NCBI RefSeq assembly: GCF_027595985.1
Contig: NC_073307.1
Span: forward strand, 16,792,395 to 16,856,394
Direction: 5' to 3'
From: Sorex araneus
Lineage: Eukaryota; Chordata; Mammalia; Eulipotyphla; Soricidae
Length of the DNA: 64,000 nucleotides
The position numbers and the translations under genes are program-made. Of this stretch, positions 44,456-55,640 are shown one piece after another (position 1 is the first letter of the stretch; every line of letters starts with the position of its first letter). A model generated the notes under the pieces. That model had not been told where the DNA came from, did not search any database, and was given only the letters and a program-made list of their open reading frames with translations.

Positions 44456-46635
44456 CCACGAAAAATAAGGCAGGAGCAAAACATTCCAGAAGAGGCAGCA
44501 AATATAAGCCCAGTGGTGGTATGAACCAAAGAAATATAACTTCATGATTGGTTAAGCATCAAAATACATTTTCTTCTGGACCCATCACTTCCTGACAGTC
44601 TAACCCTAATCTTCTCATTTCCCATCCCACTATCAGCTTACATTTCTAAATTTTCTTTCTCACGAATATCTTTAATGTTTCTGAGTAGATGGGTCTCTGA
44701 CCGAATTTGAAATCTCTAAAGAGTTTCTAATCTTTTAACAACCATCATAGGTATTCTATGCACACATTTAATACTTGGATGGATCAATCTAATTTCTGAC
44801 ACAGGCAGAGAGCCAATACTCCTGTGTACTTGACAGATGGACAGGGATGTACAATACCCTACCCCAAAGTGAGTCTCTTTGGTAATTCCCTGACCACCAT
44901 AGCTATGGGACAAGAATAGGGCTTCATTATATCCATACTATGTTGCTTTAACACACTGATTCACCTGGGTAGCATGTGCTGTCAAAATGTCAGCTCTGAT
45001 TTTCCACTCTAAAGGGCATTAAACACTATGCATGCACGTGTTTTATGTTCTAGACAGATTACACATAAAAACTAAAGTTATGTATGGTTCCTTTATTTGT
45101 TTAAGTTACAATGTGTTTCTTCTCTAAGGGTAGAGGATGATTTTTCTACTATTTATAGTACCCTACTGATATGTTCCATTTTTTTCTTGCACCTGTCAAT
45201 TGTATTTAAGTGTCTTTATGCATAATTATATGTTTAATATCCTCTACTAAATGTTTAGTTTCTCAGGAATAGGAGAAGGTTTGTACTGTTTATTATTTTA
45301 TCAATGACCGTCTTTCACATGTGGCAGCCAATCAAATCTTGATTATATAGATGAAGATATTGATTAGAGTAAACGCTTCATGTCGCTCACAATCTAAAGG
45401 GGTTCTATGGATGAGAACAGATGTAGACTTACAAAATCACTGGGAAGGTAGACAATATTCATTCATCCAACAAATATTTGCATTCAACAAATATTTTCAT
45501 AGACATTATGCATTCATTTCTATTTTAGGTGCTCTAAATAAAGATTTGTTAATGGGAACGTTAGGACAGATGCCCACTGTCACACGGGTATAGCTTTGAT
45601 ATAGCTTTGATTTTCTTTGTTATCATTAGCAACTTTCTGAATGTCTATGACCATAGGTAACCTGGAGCTTGTTATTACACCTAAGTAAGTGAGATATCCT
45701 TAACAAAAACTACATGCCAATGTCCTTTGGAATATTACTTCGAATTGTTATCCAGCTCCTTCACTCCTAGATTCTTTCTTTTTACTTCACCTGTTTGGAT
45801 CTATACCACAATTGAACATTTAGGTTGGTTTGAAGGAAATCTATATCCAATGCTCCCCTTTCATTTCTTGCCTGGGAAGCTGTGTGGAGTAGTTTCAGTT
45901 CATCCCTGCAGCCGTCATTCACTCAGAATCTTCACCCCTTGACTTTTGTTTACGCTCGAGGGCAACTGTGTCTCACATCATTTTCTTGTGATCTTCTGTG
46001 CTCTTGTACCATGCTTCCACCCACATTTCTTAACTTTTCTAAATCTATTCTAACTGTTCCAGGTCCTCATCTCTCATAGAAGGTTATTGATCCCTCATTA
46101 TCTCTGTAACTTTGAAGAGTTTTCTGCTGCTTCACTATAACTAAAAGTAATCCTCAAAATATAAATCACTTCCTGTCACTTTCTGTGTTAAACTATTTAT
46201 TCTTGTATGCTGAAAATGAAACCCAAGTTTGTACTTGATCTGCCCTTACAGTTCCCTTCCCCTGAAAAAAATTCAATATTTTTCATCACTTCCACTTATT
46301 GAACTTCTGAAAAGGTTTTTTTGATCCTAGAATATAAATATTTTATTGCATTTCTGTCAACCTGGTAGTTGCCATTTTCTTTTCCTACAAAACGTTATCA
46401 ATATCTAGAATATTACCCATCTAGCTACTTCCTGCCACAATAACTTTTTCCTGTTCTGAGAATCTCACCAAATTGTACATTCCCACATTACTTTTGTCTT
46501 ACTATAGCCAATTTCTAGTCAATGTCATTTTCTCCTGGACTCTTATTATCCTATCACAGTATCTTGATTTCTTCTATAAGTATCCATTTAGAGTAATATA
46601 AATGTGTACGACGCTACGTATGTAAATGGCCAAAT
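44456..46635. other. Single-copy-looking DNA with an L2-like remnant
   Basis: 45455-45580 contains 'attcattcatccaacaaata' and 'tctattttaggtgctctaaa', like the 3' end of mammal-wide L2/MIR-type repeats. No exon is visible. Short open frames at 45351-46079 have no domain. Confidence 0.45.
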
Positions 46636-46639
46636 TCAT

Positions 46640-46795
46640 CCTTTTGCTTGTTCATTTGTTTGGTTTTTGCTGTTGGGCTACACTCAGCAGAATTTAGAGC
46701 TTACCTGTTGGCAGGTCTATATGGGGTGCTAGGGATCTAACCCTAGCCACATGCAAGGCAAGAGCCTTACCTGCTGTACTATATCTTGGCCTCTA
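46640..46795 (-). mobile_element. Old SOR-type SINE, reverse
   Basis: 'ttgggctacactcagcagaa', 'tatatggggtgctagggatc', 'acatgcaaggcaagagcctt', 'acctgctgtactatatcttg'. Confidence 0.8.
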
Positions 46796-48015
46796 GTCTA
46801 GTTCCTCTTGATAGCCAAGGATTCTGAGTATATCTCTGTTGCCACTACTACAGCTAGTTACTTGTTCCTTCAGATAGAGACAACTGTTGGAATCTCAAGG
46901 TGTTCCAAGAGTTTATTCAATCTTCCCTGAAGCACTCCTTAAGGAAGAGAAGATAAACCATCATACTACCATTGAGATTTCATGAACATTAATTTCACGG
47001 GGAATTGATAAATGTTATATTCCTCAACTAATTCAAGGATGGTAGACTACTCAACACTTCATAAGTTCATCATCAAAGAAACTAAACTACATTTTAATAT
47101 TGGGGTTTTTCAAATGTAATTAGAAAAAATGAGTACCATGCTTTTCAAGCTAAGGAGAAATCATATATAATCCTATAAAGAGAAGAGTTTAGTTCTCCTT
47201 ATAATATCTTTCTTAACTTTAGTTGAAAAGGGAAGAAATCCCACACTTTTTATACTTGGGGAAAAAGTTATCACTTAAAGAATCCACCCAAACTCACCAA
47301 AAGTCTTCAATACCTGGCTTTTAATTATACTGATGGAAATTGAGAATTGAGGCTTTTAACAGAAGTGGGAGTAGATTTCAATGACACCTATGAAATGTTT
47401 ATATAATGAGCTCTATTTCATTTTGGAACATTTATTGTAACAATTAATCGTTCAAAAATTTCATTTCAATATAATCTTAAAGGACATGTATTCAAATCTA
47501 TATTCAAGATCTTTAAAAACTAATATAGCACTGAATCTATAAACCATAATAGATGGTTTATAACTGTTTATAACTGTATATATAACTAACTATAATAACT
47601 GATACAGGCATGTTATTTCATGACAGAATAACTGTTCCTCATACTGTAATTTGAACAATGTCAAAGCAAATAGCTTGTCTCTCTTGTTCACATCTCAGTA
47701 AAAAAACATTGCATGCATCAAAACAGCTACTCAGAAAATATCAGTTGAATAAATATAATAAATTAAGGTACACTACATATCAGTGAACACCAATAAAAGT
47801 TTTATACTAAAACAGATACTTCAAAGATACAATTTTTGGTAACAGGAAAGAATTAAGATTCGCAATTATTAAGTAACTTGTTCTCTGTCATACGTGTGTC
47901 TGAGCTGGTACTTAAAGCCAGGCAGGCTGACTTCATAAATCAATGAGGCTGTAAGTTTTGTTCAAAGTAAATAAGTGAAGTATATGATACTGCAAAGCAT
48001 ACTGTGTGGAACTGA
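46796..48015. other. AT-rich DNA with a MIR trace
   Basis: 47870-47945 (-) resembles MIR ('ttaagtaacttgttctctgt', 'ggtacttaaagccaggcagg'). Tandem 'ggtttataactg'-like repeats occur at about 47555-47580. No gene. Confidence 0.4.
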
Positions 48016-48019
48016 GTCT

Positions 48020-48175
48020 TATGCATGCAGTTTTAGTTTTGGGAGGTCACACCTGGTGATGTTCAGTGATTACTCCTGGAGTGCTCAGAGGATCACATGG
48101 GAGGCTTGGAATCACACCTTGGTCAGGCATATGTAAGGCAAACACCTTGCCCACTGTCATATCTCTGGGTATGTC
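48020..48175 (-). mobile_element. SOR-type SINE, reverse
   Basis: 'GGTCACACCTGGTGATGTTC', 'gtgattactcctggagtgct', 'catatgtaaggcaaacacct'. Confidence 0.82.
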
Positions 48176-48399
48176 GTTTAATTTATATCTCTCTAACCCT
48201 AGTGCAAAGTACACATTTTAAAAAGGTTTCAAAGATAATGACTTGTCAGAGTGCTCTTCAAAGACTATTTCAAGTTCATTGTTTGTAAATGCATAAAAAG
48301 TAAAGGCAAATGAGAGTTATTGAGGTGGGTTTTGGGAGGAAATGAAAGAATAGAATCACGAGAAACTAAGAAGCCTGTCAAACTCAGTAGCTAACATAT

Positions 48400-48690
48400 T
48401 GCAATGGCCAGCATGATACAAAGAGAGAACAATTCAAATTGGGATGAGAAAGGAACTAGCACTGTGATTAAAACAGGAGATCAAAACACCGCAGCAACTA
48501 AACTTAAATATGTGCATGTCACAGAGGCAGGCTGTGGGTTGGGGAGGGAGGGAACCTGGGGCAGTGCTGGAGGGGAGTTGATGCCCGTGGTGGGAAAGGT
48601 ACAGGACTATAGACTGCTCAACACAACTATGAATGACCATAAGTCACAGTGCATAATTAGAAACACATTTAAAAAATAAATAAGGATCAG
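48400..48690 (+). mobile_element. Old L1 3' UTR remnant
   Basis: 'aggcaggctgtgggttgggg', 'gatgcccgtggtgggaaagg' and 'gaatgaccataagtcacagt' keep the order of shrew L1 3' UTR ends but are diverged. A 91-codon open frame across it is incidental. Confidence 0.5.
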
Positions 48691-49615
48691 GAGTGAGTTT
48701 TCATAGCCAAAAGGACATGCATCAATAGGACTGAATTTATAAATAAAATGACAAGCTTGACTCTAATTAGTTCACCTGAAGTAGTGAAGTTCATAAATTT
48801 TGTGAATGGACAAAATAGCATATTTTAAGGGGGAAAAGTTACGCTGTTTTCCAGAAATAAGAGAAGTTTGTGATTTAAGGTGATAGATTTTACTGAAAAC
48901 TAAAGGATTAAATGAGATGTTTGTCTTTCTTTAAATAGTTCTTTACCATTCATGAACTCTTCATGCAATGTTTGCAGATACAGTCTGGTGGTATTTTATG
49001 TCTCAGGATTTTGTTGTCTCAAGAATAAAGCCAATGTTTATCTTTTACATATAGTTACTAAAGATGTTTACCATAGAATGGGATGAAAATTGTCCATTCT
49101 GCCTATGGATAATGTGGCCCGAATTATACTTATAAGGAAAGCTTACAAATAGCATATATAAGTAAGTTTTAATTTTTCATGCAATAAAAATTTTCTAGTA
49201 TCTTTGTAACTGAGATTGTAGCTAAAATCATTATTTATCTGTGAATTTGATATTTATCTAGAGCTTTAGCTATCATATTATCTCTATATTTCCCCCCACC
49301 CTCATAACCATAAACAGGGATTTAAAGTGCTTAAACTTCTTAAATATATTAAATCATAGGAAGGTCTCTGCATCACCAAGGATACTATGAAATGGAAAAT
49401 TATTGGTAAACTGAATTTTAGTATTCTCTTAAATATCTTCAGTTCTAAAAATTTAATGGTGGTTGGTGAGTTCCTAGCAATAAGCCTGTTATTCAAATAG
49501 GAGTTGCTATACCTTCTAAGATAAAAAAAAAAAGGCATCTCATAATTTGTATAGATTATTTGAATGGTCAAAATATAAACTTTGGGATATTTCGTATCAT
49601 TCTTCACCTATTCTG
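48691..49615. other. AT-rich DNA, no feature
   Basis: No repeat or gene assigned. A reverse 101-codon frame at 49302-49607 is low-complexity and domain-free. Confidence 0.4.
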
Positions 49616-49627
49616 TGATAATCAACA

Positions 49628-49844
49628 ACTGTCATCACTATCATCCCGTTGCTCATCGATTTGTTCGAGCGGGCACCAGTAACGTCTCGATAGCACAGCA
49701 GTTGGGCATTCGCCTTTCACGAGGCCGATCCGAGTTCAATACCTCTGCCCCTCTTGGAGAGCCCAGCAAGCTACTGAGAGTATCGAACCCGCGCGGCAGA
49801 ACCTGGCAAGCTACCCGTGTGTATTGGATATGCCAAAAACAGTA
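49628..49844 (-). mobile_element. RTE-tailed SINE with 5' inversion
   Basis: 49628-49687 is the RTE tail on the minus strand ('TCATCCCGTTGCTCATCGAT', 'CACCAGTAACGTCTC'). It joins directly to the tRNA-like head on the plus strand ('GATAGCACAGCAGTTGGGCA', B-box region GAGTTCAATACC). This continues through the RTE-derived body to 'GCCAAAAACAGTAA'. AATCAACA flanks both sides (49620-49627, 49845-49852). About 20 bp between the two segments is missing, as twin priming predicts. Confidence 0.88.
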
Positions 49845-49915
49845 AATCAACATCATTTGTCTATTTTCTGTAGGTGAATGAAAACAAGAGTATTAAGAGT
49901 AATAGCTGAGTCAAA

Positions 49916-51192
49916 GGTTGAGAATTTGCTTTTCAGCTGCTGCACGAGCATGATCCCGGAGGCCAACTGAATTACTTTGGACACCAGCGGCTCGCAGAAA
50001 TGCCTCTAGACTGTGAACTGAGCCACTGCCCCATGCGGCGCCAGGGGGGTAGGGTTTCTCTCTCCAGACTTTTCCATCTTATGAGCACCACAAAAGGGAA
50101 CTAAATGTTTGCAGTGATGCAATTTCTGGCAGAATTTTCCCTGGACTTTATACAGAAATCCAAAACCACGTCGCCACGACCTAATATCTCTTAATTGTCA
50201 GCAATGTGAAATGGTTCCTTTTTAGCAGGTCTGACTTTGGGGGGAAACTCCAAACAATAATAGTGAGTTTTTTGTTGAAATATTTAAGGTAATCAAAGTA
50301 GCAGCCATGTCTCTAGACTGTGAATTAAGCCATAGCTCCACGCTGGCCGAGGAGAGGAAATATCCTTCCTTCTCAGTTTTTTTCCTTTTTGGGGAGAAGC
50401 GGCGTGACGTCTGCCATATTACGAGGTCTGTTAAGCAGGAACGAATTTAGTGGTGTGGAAAGGAGGAAAAAAAAGAGAAAAAAAAGAAAAAAAGATTATG
50501 TACTTGAACAGCAGGATGCTTGGCAGTCTCAGACCGGGGCCTATACTGGCACGTGCTCCGTTGAGATTCAACCCGGGTGGCCACACTTTAGTACTGCCGC
50601 TTTGCTGATGATTGACCAGGATCCAGAGGCCAGCTAGACTACTTGTGGTCCCAGAAACTTCTTTCAGCCATGTCTCTAGACTGTGAACTAAGCCATAGCC
50701 CCACGCTGGCCGAGGAGGGGAAATATCCTTCTTTCTCATTTTTTTTCCCTTTTCAGGGAGAAGCGGCGTGGTGTCCACCATATTATGAGGACTATTAAGC
50801 AGGCACAAACTTGGGGGTGCGGGAAGGAGGAAAAAAAAAGAGTTATGTATTTGGAACAGCAGGACTTCATATCTCTTCATTCTCAGCAATGGAAAACTAA
50901 TTATCAAATGCTTCCTTGGCAGTAGGGCTGTCTTTTTTGGGGTAAACTCCAACAACAATAGTGAGTTTTGTGTTGAAATATGGAATGTAATCAAGGTAAA
51001 GAGAACATGAAGTGAAATTTATCAGTTACATAGGCAGGGGTGGGGGTGCGGGGGGTGGGAGGTATACTGGAGATTTTGGTGGTGGAATATGGGCACTGGT
51101 GAAGGGATGGGTGTTTGAGTATTGTATAACTGAGACATAAGCCTGAAAGCTTTGTAACTGTCCACATGGTGATTCAATAAAATAAATAACTT
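49916..51192 (+). mobile_element. Module L element with tandem internal units
   Basis: First head at 49945-50040 and body to 50301 ('CCAAACAATAATAGTGAGTT'). Then a ~363-bp unit starts at 50302 and again at 50665 ('CAGCCATGTCTCTAGACTGT' in both), with the second running on into a body. The 3' end, 'CACATGGTGATTCAATAAAA', lies at about 51167-51186. The units contain A-rich runs (50465-50505, 50831-50841), which disqualify the open frames crossing them. No ORF of interest. Confidence 0.72.
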
Positions 51193-51204
51193 TTAAAAAA
51201 GAGG

Positions 51205-51925
51205 TTGGGGACTTTTAAACAGGTATGAACTTGGTGGCGTGGGAAAAAAAAATGTGTCTTGAACTTGAAACAGCAGGACCCTTGGGCAGTCTCGGGCCGG
51301 GAACGGTACTGGCTCGAGCTCCACCGAGATTTGACCCGGGTGGCCATGCCTTTGCACAGCTGTTTGCTGCTTAACGACCAGGATCCAGAAACAGCTATAT
51401 TACTTCTGGTCCCAGCAAGTGCTTCCAGCCATGTCTCCAGACTGTGAACTAAGCTTTTGCTCCATGCTGCCCCAGGAAGGGAAATGATGCAATTTCCAAC
51501 TTAAATATCCCTGGACTTAATTATTAAAATACAGAAATCCTACAGAAAGGAGACTATATCTCTTCATTCTCATCAGTGGAAAACTAATTATCAAATGTTT
51601 CCTTGTCAATAGGGCCTTATTTTGGGGGGATAAACTCCAACAAGAAAAGTGAGTTCTGTGTTGAAAATCCAACAATAATAGTGAATTTTGTGTTGAAATA
51701 TGGAATGTAATCAAGGTAAAGATAAAATGAAGTGAAATTTATCAATTATGCAGGTGGGGTGGGGGGTTGGGGTGGGGGGCGGGATGTATATATATATATT
51801 TTTTTGGTGTTGGAGTATGGGCACTGGTGAAAGGGCGGGTGTTTGAGCATTGTTTAACTGAGACATAAGCCTGAGAACTTTGCAACTTTCCACATGGTGA
51901 TTCAATAAAATAAATTTAAAAAAAT
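51205..51925 (+). mobile_element. Second module L element, head to tail with the first
   Basis: Shares 'CAGCAGGACCCTTGGGCAGT' and 'GACCCGGGTGGCCATGCC' with the 50.5-kb unit, then 'CAGCCATGTCTCCAGACTGT', a body with a short internal repeat ('aacaataatagtgaattttg'), and 3' end 'CACATGGTGATTCAATAAAA' (about 51892-51911). It begins about 12 bp after the previous element's A-rich end. Either an independent insertion into the A-rich tail or a longer read-through array. Confidence 0.72.
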
Positions 51926-52022
51926 AGGTTGAGGATTCCCCTACCTTACTTCTGTCATATCAGAATTATGTATCAAAGAAAGCAAATAATAGCCAAACAT
52001 AGCCAAAAAAAGGTAAGATCTT

Positions 52023-52208
52023 GGGGCTGGATGGAGCGATAGCACAGTGGGTAAGGTGTTTGCCTTACAAGTGGCCAACATGGGTTCGATTCTCAGCATC
52101 CCATATGGTACCCTGAGCACCACCAGGAGTAATTCCTGAGTGCATGAGCCAGGAGTAACCCCTGTGCATCGCCAGGTGTGACCCAAAAAGCAAAAAAAAA
52201 AAAAAAAA
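52023..52208 (+). mobile_element. SOR-type SINE, young
   Basis: Complete copy with perfect B box GGTTCGATTC, 'CATCCCATATGGTACC', 'CCAGGAGTAATTCCTGAG', 'GGTGTGACCCAAAAAGC' and 17 or so A. Target duplication GTAAGATCTT / GTAAAATCTT (52013-52022, 52209-52218). A 4-base insertion ('atgg') lies in the head. Confidence 0.95.
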
Positions 52209-52224
52209 GTAAAATCTTATTTTG

Positions 52225-52862
52225 AGATAAGAGGAAGGGGAGCAGGTTGAGTTTCCCTTCCTGTCCTGAGCAGAGCCCCACGGCCGAAGACCTCTGAAAC
52301 CCAGCTATAGCCATGCTCAAGGCCACTCTCCACACGTTTGGATGAGCCTCACACATGAAGGAACCAGCAGAGGAACACAGGTGTGTGGGACCAGGGGCTG
52401 AGATCTCCAGTCCTGCTCAGATTGGGACTGGGCCTCCTCCACCCAGATCCCCCATTTTCCAGTAACCAGGCGGTCACACCCATAAACTGTCCCTGGCGTT
52501 GTGTAATCCCATCAAAGGCCAAGATCCAGAGACTATAAAACAAAGCTTCCAGAAGCGTGTGACCTTTTATAGCCTACTTCTCCCTCTCAAGAACTTGGCA
52601 AGGTACCCAGAGCATCCTGCCTGAGCAGCAGAACCTGGCAAGCTCTCTGTGGTGTACTCTATATGCCAAATACAGTAACAATGATGGGTCTCATTTCCCT
52701 TACCCTTAAAGAGCCTTCAATGTGGCACCGCTGGGAAGAACCAGTAAAGAGAGGCTGCTAAGGTCTCGGGGCTAGGAAGAATGGAGATGTTACTGGTGCC
52801 TGCTCGAGCAAATCGATGATCAACGGGATGACAGTGATACAGTAGTACAGTGAAGAGCTTTA
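52225..52862 (+). mobile_element. M-headed, RTE-tailed composite element, best copy
   Basis: 52232-52545 is module M ('gttgagtttcccttcctgtc', 'TGTAATCCCATCAAAGGCCA') with TATAAAA at 52534-52540. 52600-52780 matches the RTE 5' region, including 'AGAACCTGGCAAGCTCTCTG', 'TATATGCCAAATACAGTAAC' and the start-of-ORF area 'aagagaggctgctaaggtct'. 52781-52862 is the RTE tail ('GGAGATGTTACTGGTGCCTG', 'AAATCGATGATCAACGGGAT') with CAGTGATACAGT repeats. No ORF. An RTE-mobilised non-autonomous element with a promoter-like head is the best reading. Confidence 0.8.
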
Positions 52863-52939
52863 ATTTTGCTAATACACATTGTTATGGGATAAACTGTTTA
52901 TAGTGGATAGGAAACTTTTCTATGAGTTTGTTATGAATC

Positions 52940-53130
52940 ATTCGCTGATTCTTTTTATTCACTCACTGTTAATTCACTCTCTGTTAATCACTCACTGATT
53001 CCTTCTGTTTATTCATTCAGCAAGTATTTACGTTGAGTGTACACTTGAGCCAGGCACTATTTCTGAGTATACACTGTGGACCAAACAATTTGACCTCACT
53101 CTTTATAAATCACTCTCTATTATGATAATC
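52940..53130 (+). mobile_element. L2/MIR-like ancient repeat
   Basis: 'tttattcattcagcaagtat' followed by 'gagccaggcactatttctga' and 'gtggaccaaacaatttgacc' matches the conserved 3' end of mammal-wide L2-type repeats. Preceded by a short 'ttcactctctgttaatcact' duplication. Confidence 0.6.
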
Positions 53131-54387
53131 TACTGACAAATAGAAATAATCTACTTATAAATCCATGTCAGAGATATGTAATAGATAAACTGTGCTCAGG
53201 GTTATTCATGGGAGGTAGAATTGGAACTGAATTTAAGCAAAACTATGCTTTTCGTAAGTAGACTCCACCACTTGTAAAATATACTCAATTCCTACTACGC
53301 TTAGATGTCTGCCTACATACAATGAAGAGAATTATTGTTACTCGTCGTAGGGTAGAATTTAATGAACCGAAGCTTTTAAACACTCCATGTAGCAGCTGGC
53401 ACACCTAGAATCCTCTATAAATTATGACTGAAAAATTTCACTTGGTGATGCTCTTTTTGTCACACAGCTGCTAGAAAAGACTTAAACTCCTCCCTGCTTT
53501 CCAAATGAAGCTTGTCACCGGGGGCTACTCGAAGCGACTTCTAAATAATTCACATGGCTAGCGGCAGGCCCAGGCCCAGGTACAGGCCTTCAGTGCCGCT
53601 TGCCTGATTTCAGTTCATTTCTATTTAAGATTCTCAGGCCTTGCTGCCCACAGAAAAAAACAGGAAGGGGGAGCGGGAGCTTCTTTCCCTCGATGGTTCC
53701 CAGCCAGCTTAAGGGAAGCACAGGGTCTTGCAGCAGCATGGAGTGGAGGCAGGTGAGCCCAACTCAGGGAACCTGAGTGTTTGTTCCACTTCCAGAGGAA
53801 GCAGCTCACTTTCTTCAGGCCAGTGTCCGGAGCCTTAATGGAGAAGCAAAACGTGGCCACAGCACCATCCCCACAGCCTGCTTCTAAGTCAGAGGATGGA
53901 ATCTCTCTGGTGCCTGAGAACTGGCAAACCTGTCAGTGGTGAGGGCCCTGGTGCAGGTGTGTGTGTGACAGGTCACCTATGAGGGCCAATTAGGACAGTC
54001 CGTGGGCCCGGTCTGGGAAGGGTGACTGAAGCAAGGCTGCAAGAGAATCCGGAGCTGCTACACTTCTGCCCTTAGCTTAGTTGAAAGTAATTGAACTTGT
54101 GCTATATTAACATGTATCATTCCTCTTTTAAGCAGCATTTGATCTGAGGGTGTGAAATGGCTCACACAGAAATGTTCCCGTCAGCCTGTTCTCCAGTGGC
54201 CTACTTATCTCAGCGACAACTCTACCAGAAAACTAGAGTTTCCCCCTAATTAGCAGAAGTCTTGCCATTTCTGAGCGACCAGCACTCAAGTAACAATATG
54301 TCCTTTCTCGTAAGTCTATTTAGAGTATTTTTTTTTATGCCATAGCTCACCAATGATACTAGCTGAATATGCTAAAAGGTGCATATT
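53131..54387. other. Non-repetitive DNA with a GC-richer patch (53550-53950)
   Basis: No repeat family recognised. 53550-53950 is GC-richer than its surroundings and holds 'caggcccaggcccaggtaca'. The reverse frame at 53621-53860 (79 codons) lacks domains. It could be a conserved non-coding element, but conservation cannot be judged from one sequence. Confidence 0.35.
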
Positions 54388-54855
54388 AGTTTCCTAGAGC
54401 TGCTTAAATAAAGTCCCTCTTGGGTAGTTTTAAAGCAAATTGAAATGTACCTTCTTCCATTCCTAGAAGCAGAAGTCTAAAATCAAAGTGTTTATGGTAT
54501 AGGTTACTTTGCTAGGCGGGATCAGGGTTGGAACAGGAAATATGTTCAGTTCCTTGCCTCGAAGCTTCCAGTCCTGCAGAAGAACCCTCAGCTTGGCTTT
54601 TGACAAGATCAAGTTACCTGTCTTCACCAGGTTTTCTTCCCTATGGGTCTCCCTGTTAAATCCACGTCTTCAAATCTCTCTCCTTAAAAATATTCCAATT
54701 AATGAATTTAGACTTCAACTTAATCCAGTATGACTTGATAATTAGTTTTAATACAGCTACAAGGACTCAATTTATAAATAAATTTATAATCACAAATACC
54801 AGGAATTAAGATTTCAGCAAGTCATTTTGTGTAACACTATCCAACCCGAAACAGT
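54388..54855 (+). mobile_element. Ancient mammal-wide interspersed repeat, family not certain
   Basis: 'ttagtttcctagagctgctt', 'gaagcagaagtctaaaatca', 'cttaatccagtatgacttga' and 'acactatccaacccgaaaca' follow the order of a well-known old mammalian repeat (consensus phrases 'TTAGTTTCCTAGGGCTGCT' and 'CCTAATCCAGTATGACC'). I do not recall its database name with confidence. Confidence 0.6.
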
Positions 54856-55465
54856 AGATGTTGAAAAAATTAGCCATATTTCTATCATATACATAGAAGA
54901 GCTTCTTTTTTAAGAAAAATGCTCTTATCTCCCATATACTGAGTATGTAATGGATCATAAACCAAAGTTAATTTTTGTGTTGGCTACTCAGTGACCAGAG
55001 AAAGAGAATTTCCGTGGCAGTTATGAAGTACCACAAATTAAAAAAGAAAAAAATCAATGACACAAGCTACAGTGTCGGTAATCATTGTATTTTTCATTGT
55101 TACACACTCAGATTTCAAACCTGAGGCCAATTTCAAAGAAGTCTCTTAGAAGAGCTATTTATTATAATAAATAAAATGTATTAAAACTCAATTCTGAGTA
55201 TAGATCTCTTATTATTGTGTGTGATAAAAGGGGAAACATGGATAAAACATTAATTCTGTGCACCAAATTATAAAGATGGTCTTAAGAGAAAAGACACTTG
55301 TGTGCTTTTGTTTGCAAGATGAATATCTAGGTCATTTTTTTTTCATGAAAGCTAATTTCTTATTTTCCATACTGAGAAATTTGACAAAACAGATGTTTTC
55401 CTCACAATAAAGTAAGAACATTACTTTAAAAGAAAAAAACAGGCATTTGTTAATTTTTCAGTGGC
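54856..55465. other. AT-rich DNA, no feature
   Basis: Nothing assigned. Confidence 0.4.
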
Positions 55466-55469
55466 AGAG

Positions 55470-55640
55470 GGCAGACACCCAATGGTGGTCTGTGCTTACT
55501 CTGCTCATGGATCACGAATCATTCCTGGTAGAGTTGAGGGACCACATGTGGTTCTGAGGACCAAATGAAGTGAGTAGTGTGCAAGGCACTGCCTTAATCA
55601 CTCTACTATATTTCCAGTCTCCAATCTGTTCTCAAAAAAA
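55470..55640 (-). mobile_element. Old SINE, reverse
   Basis: 'actctgctcatggatcacga', 'gagggaccacatgtggttct', 'gtgcaaggcactgccttaat'. Decayed SOR-like copy followed by A-rich sequence. Confidence 0.65.
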
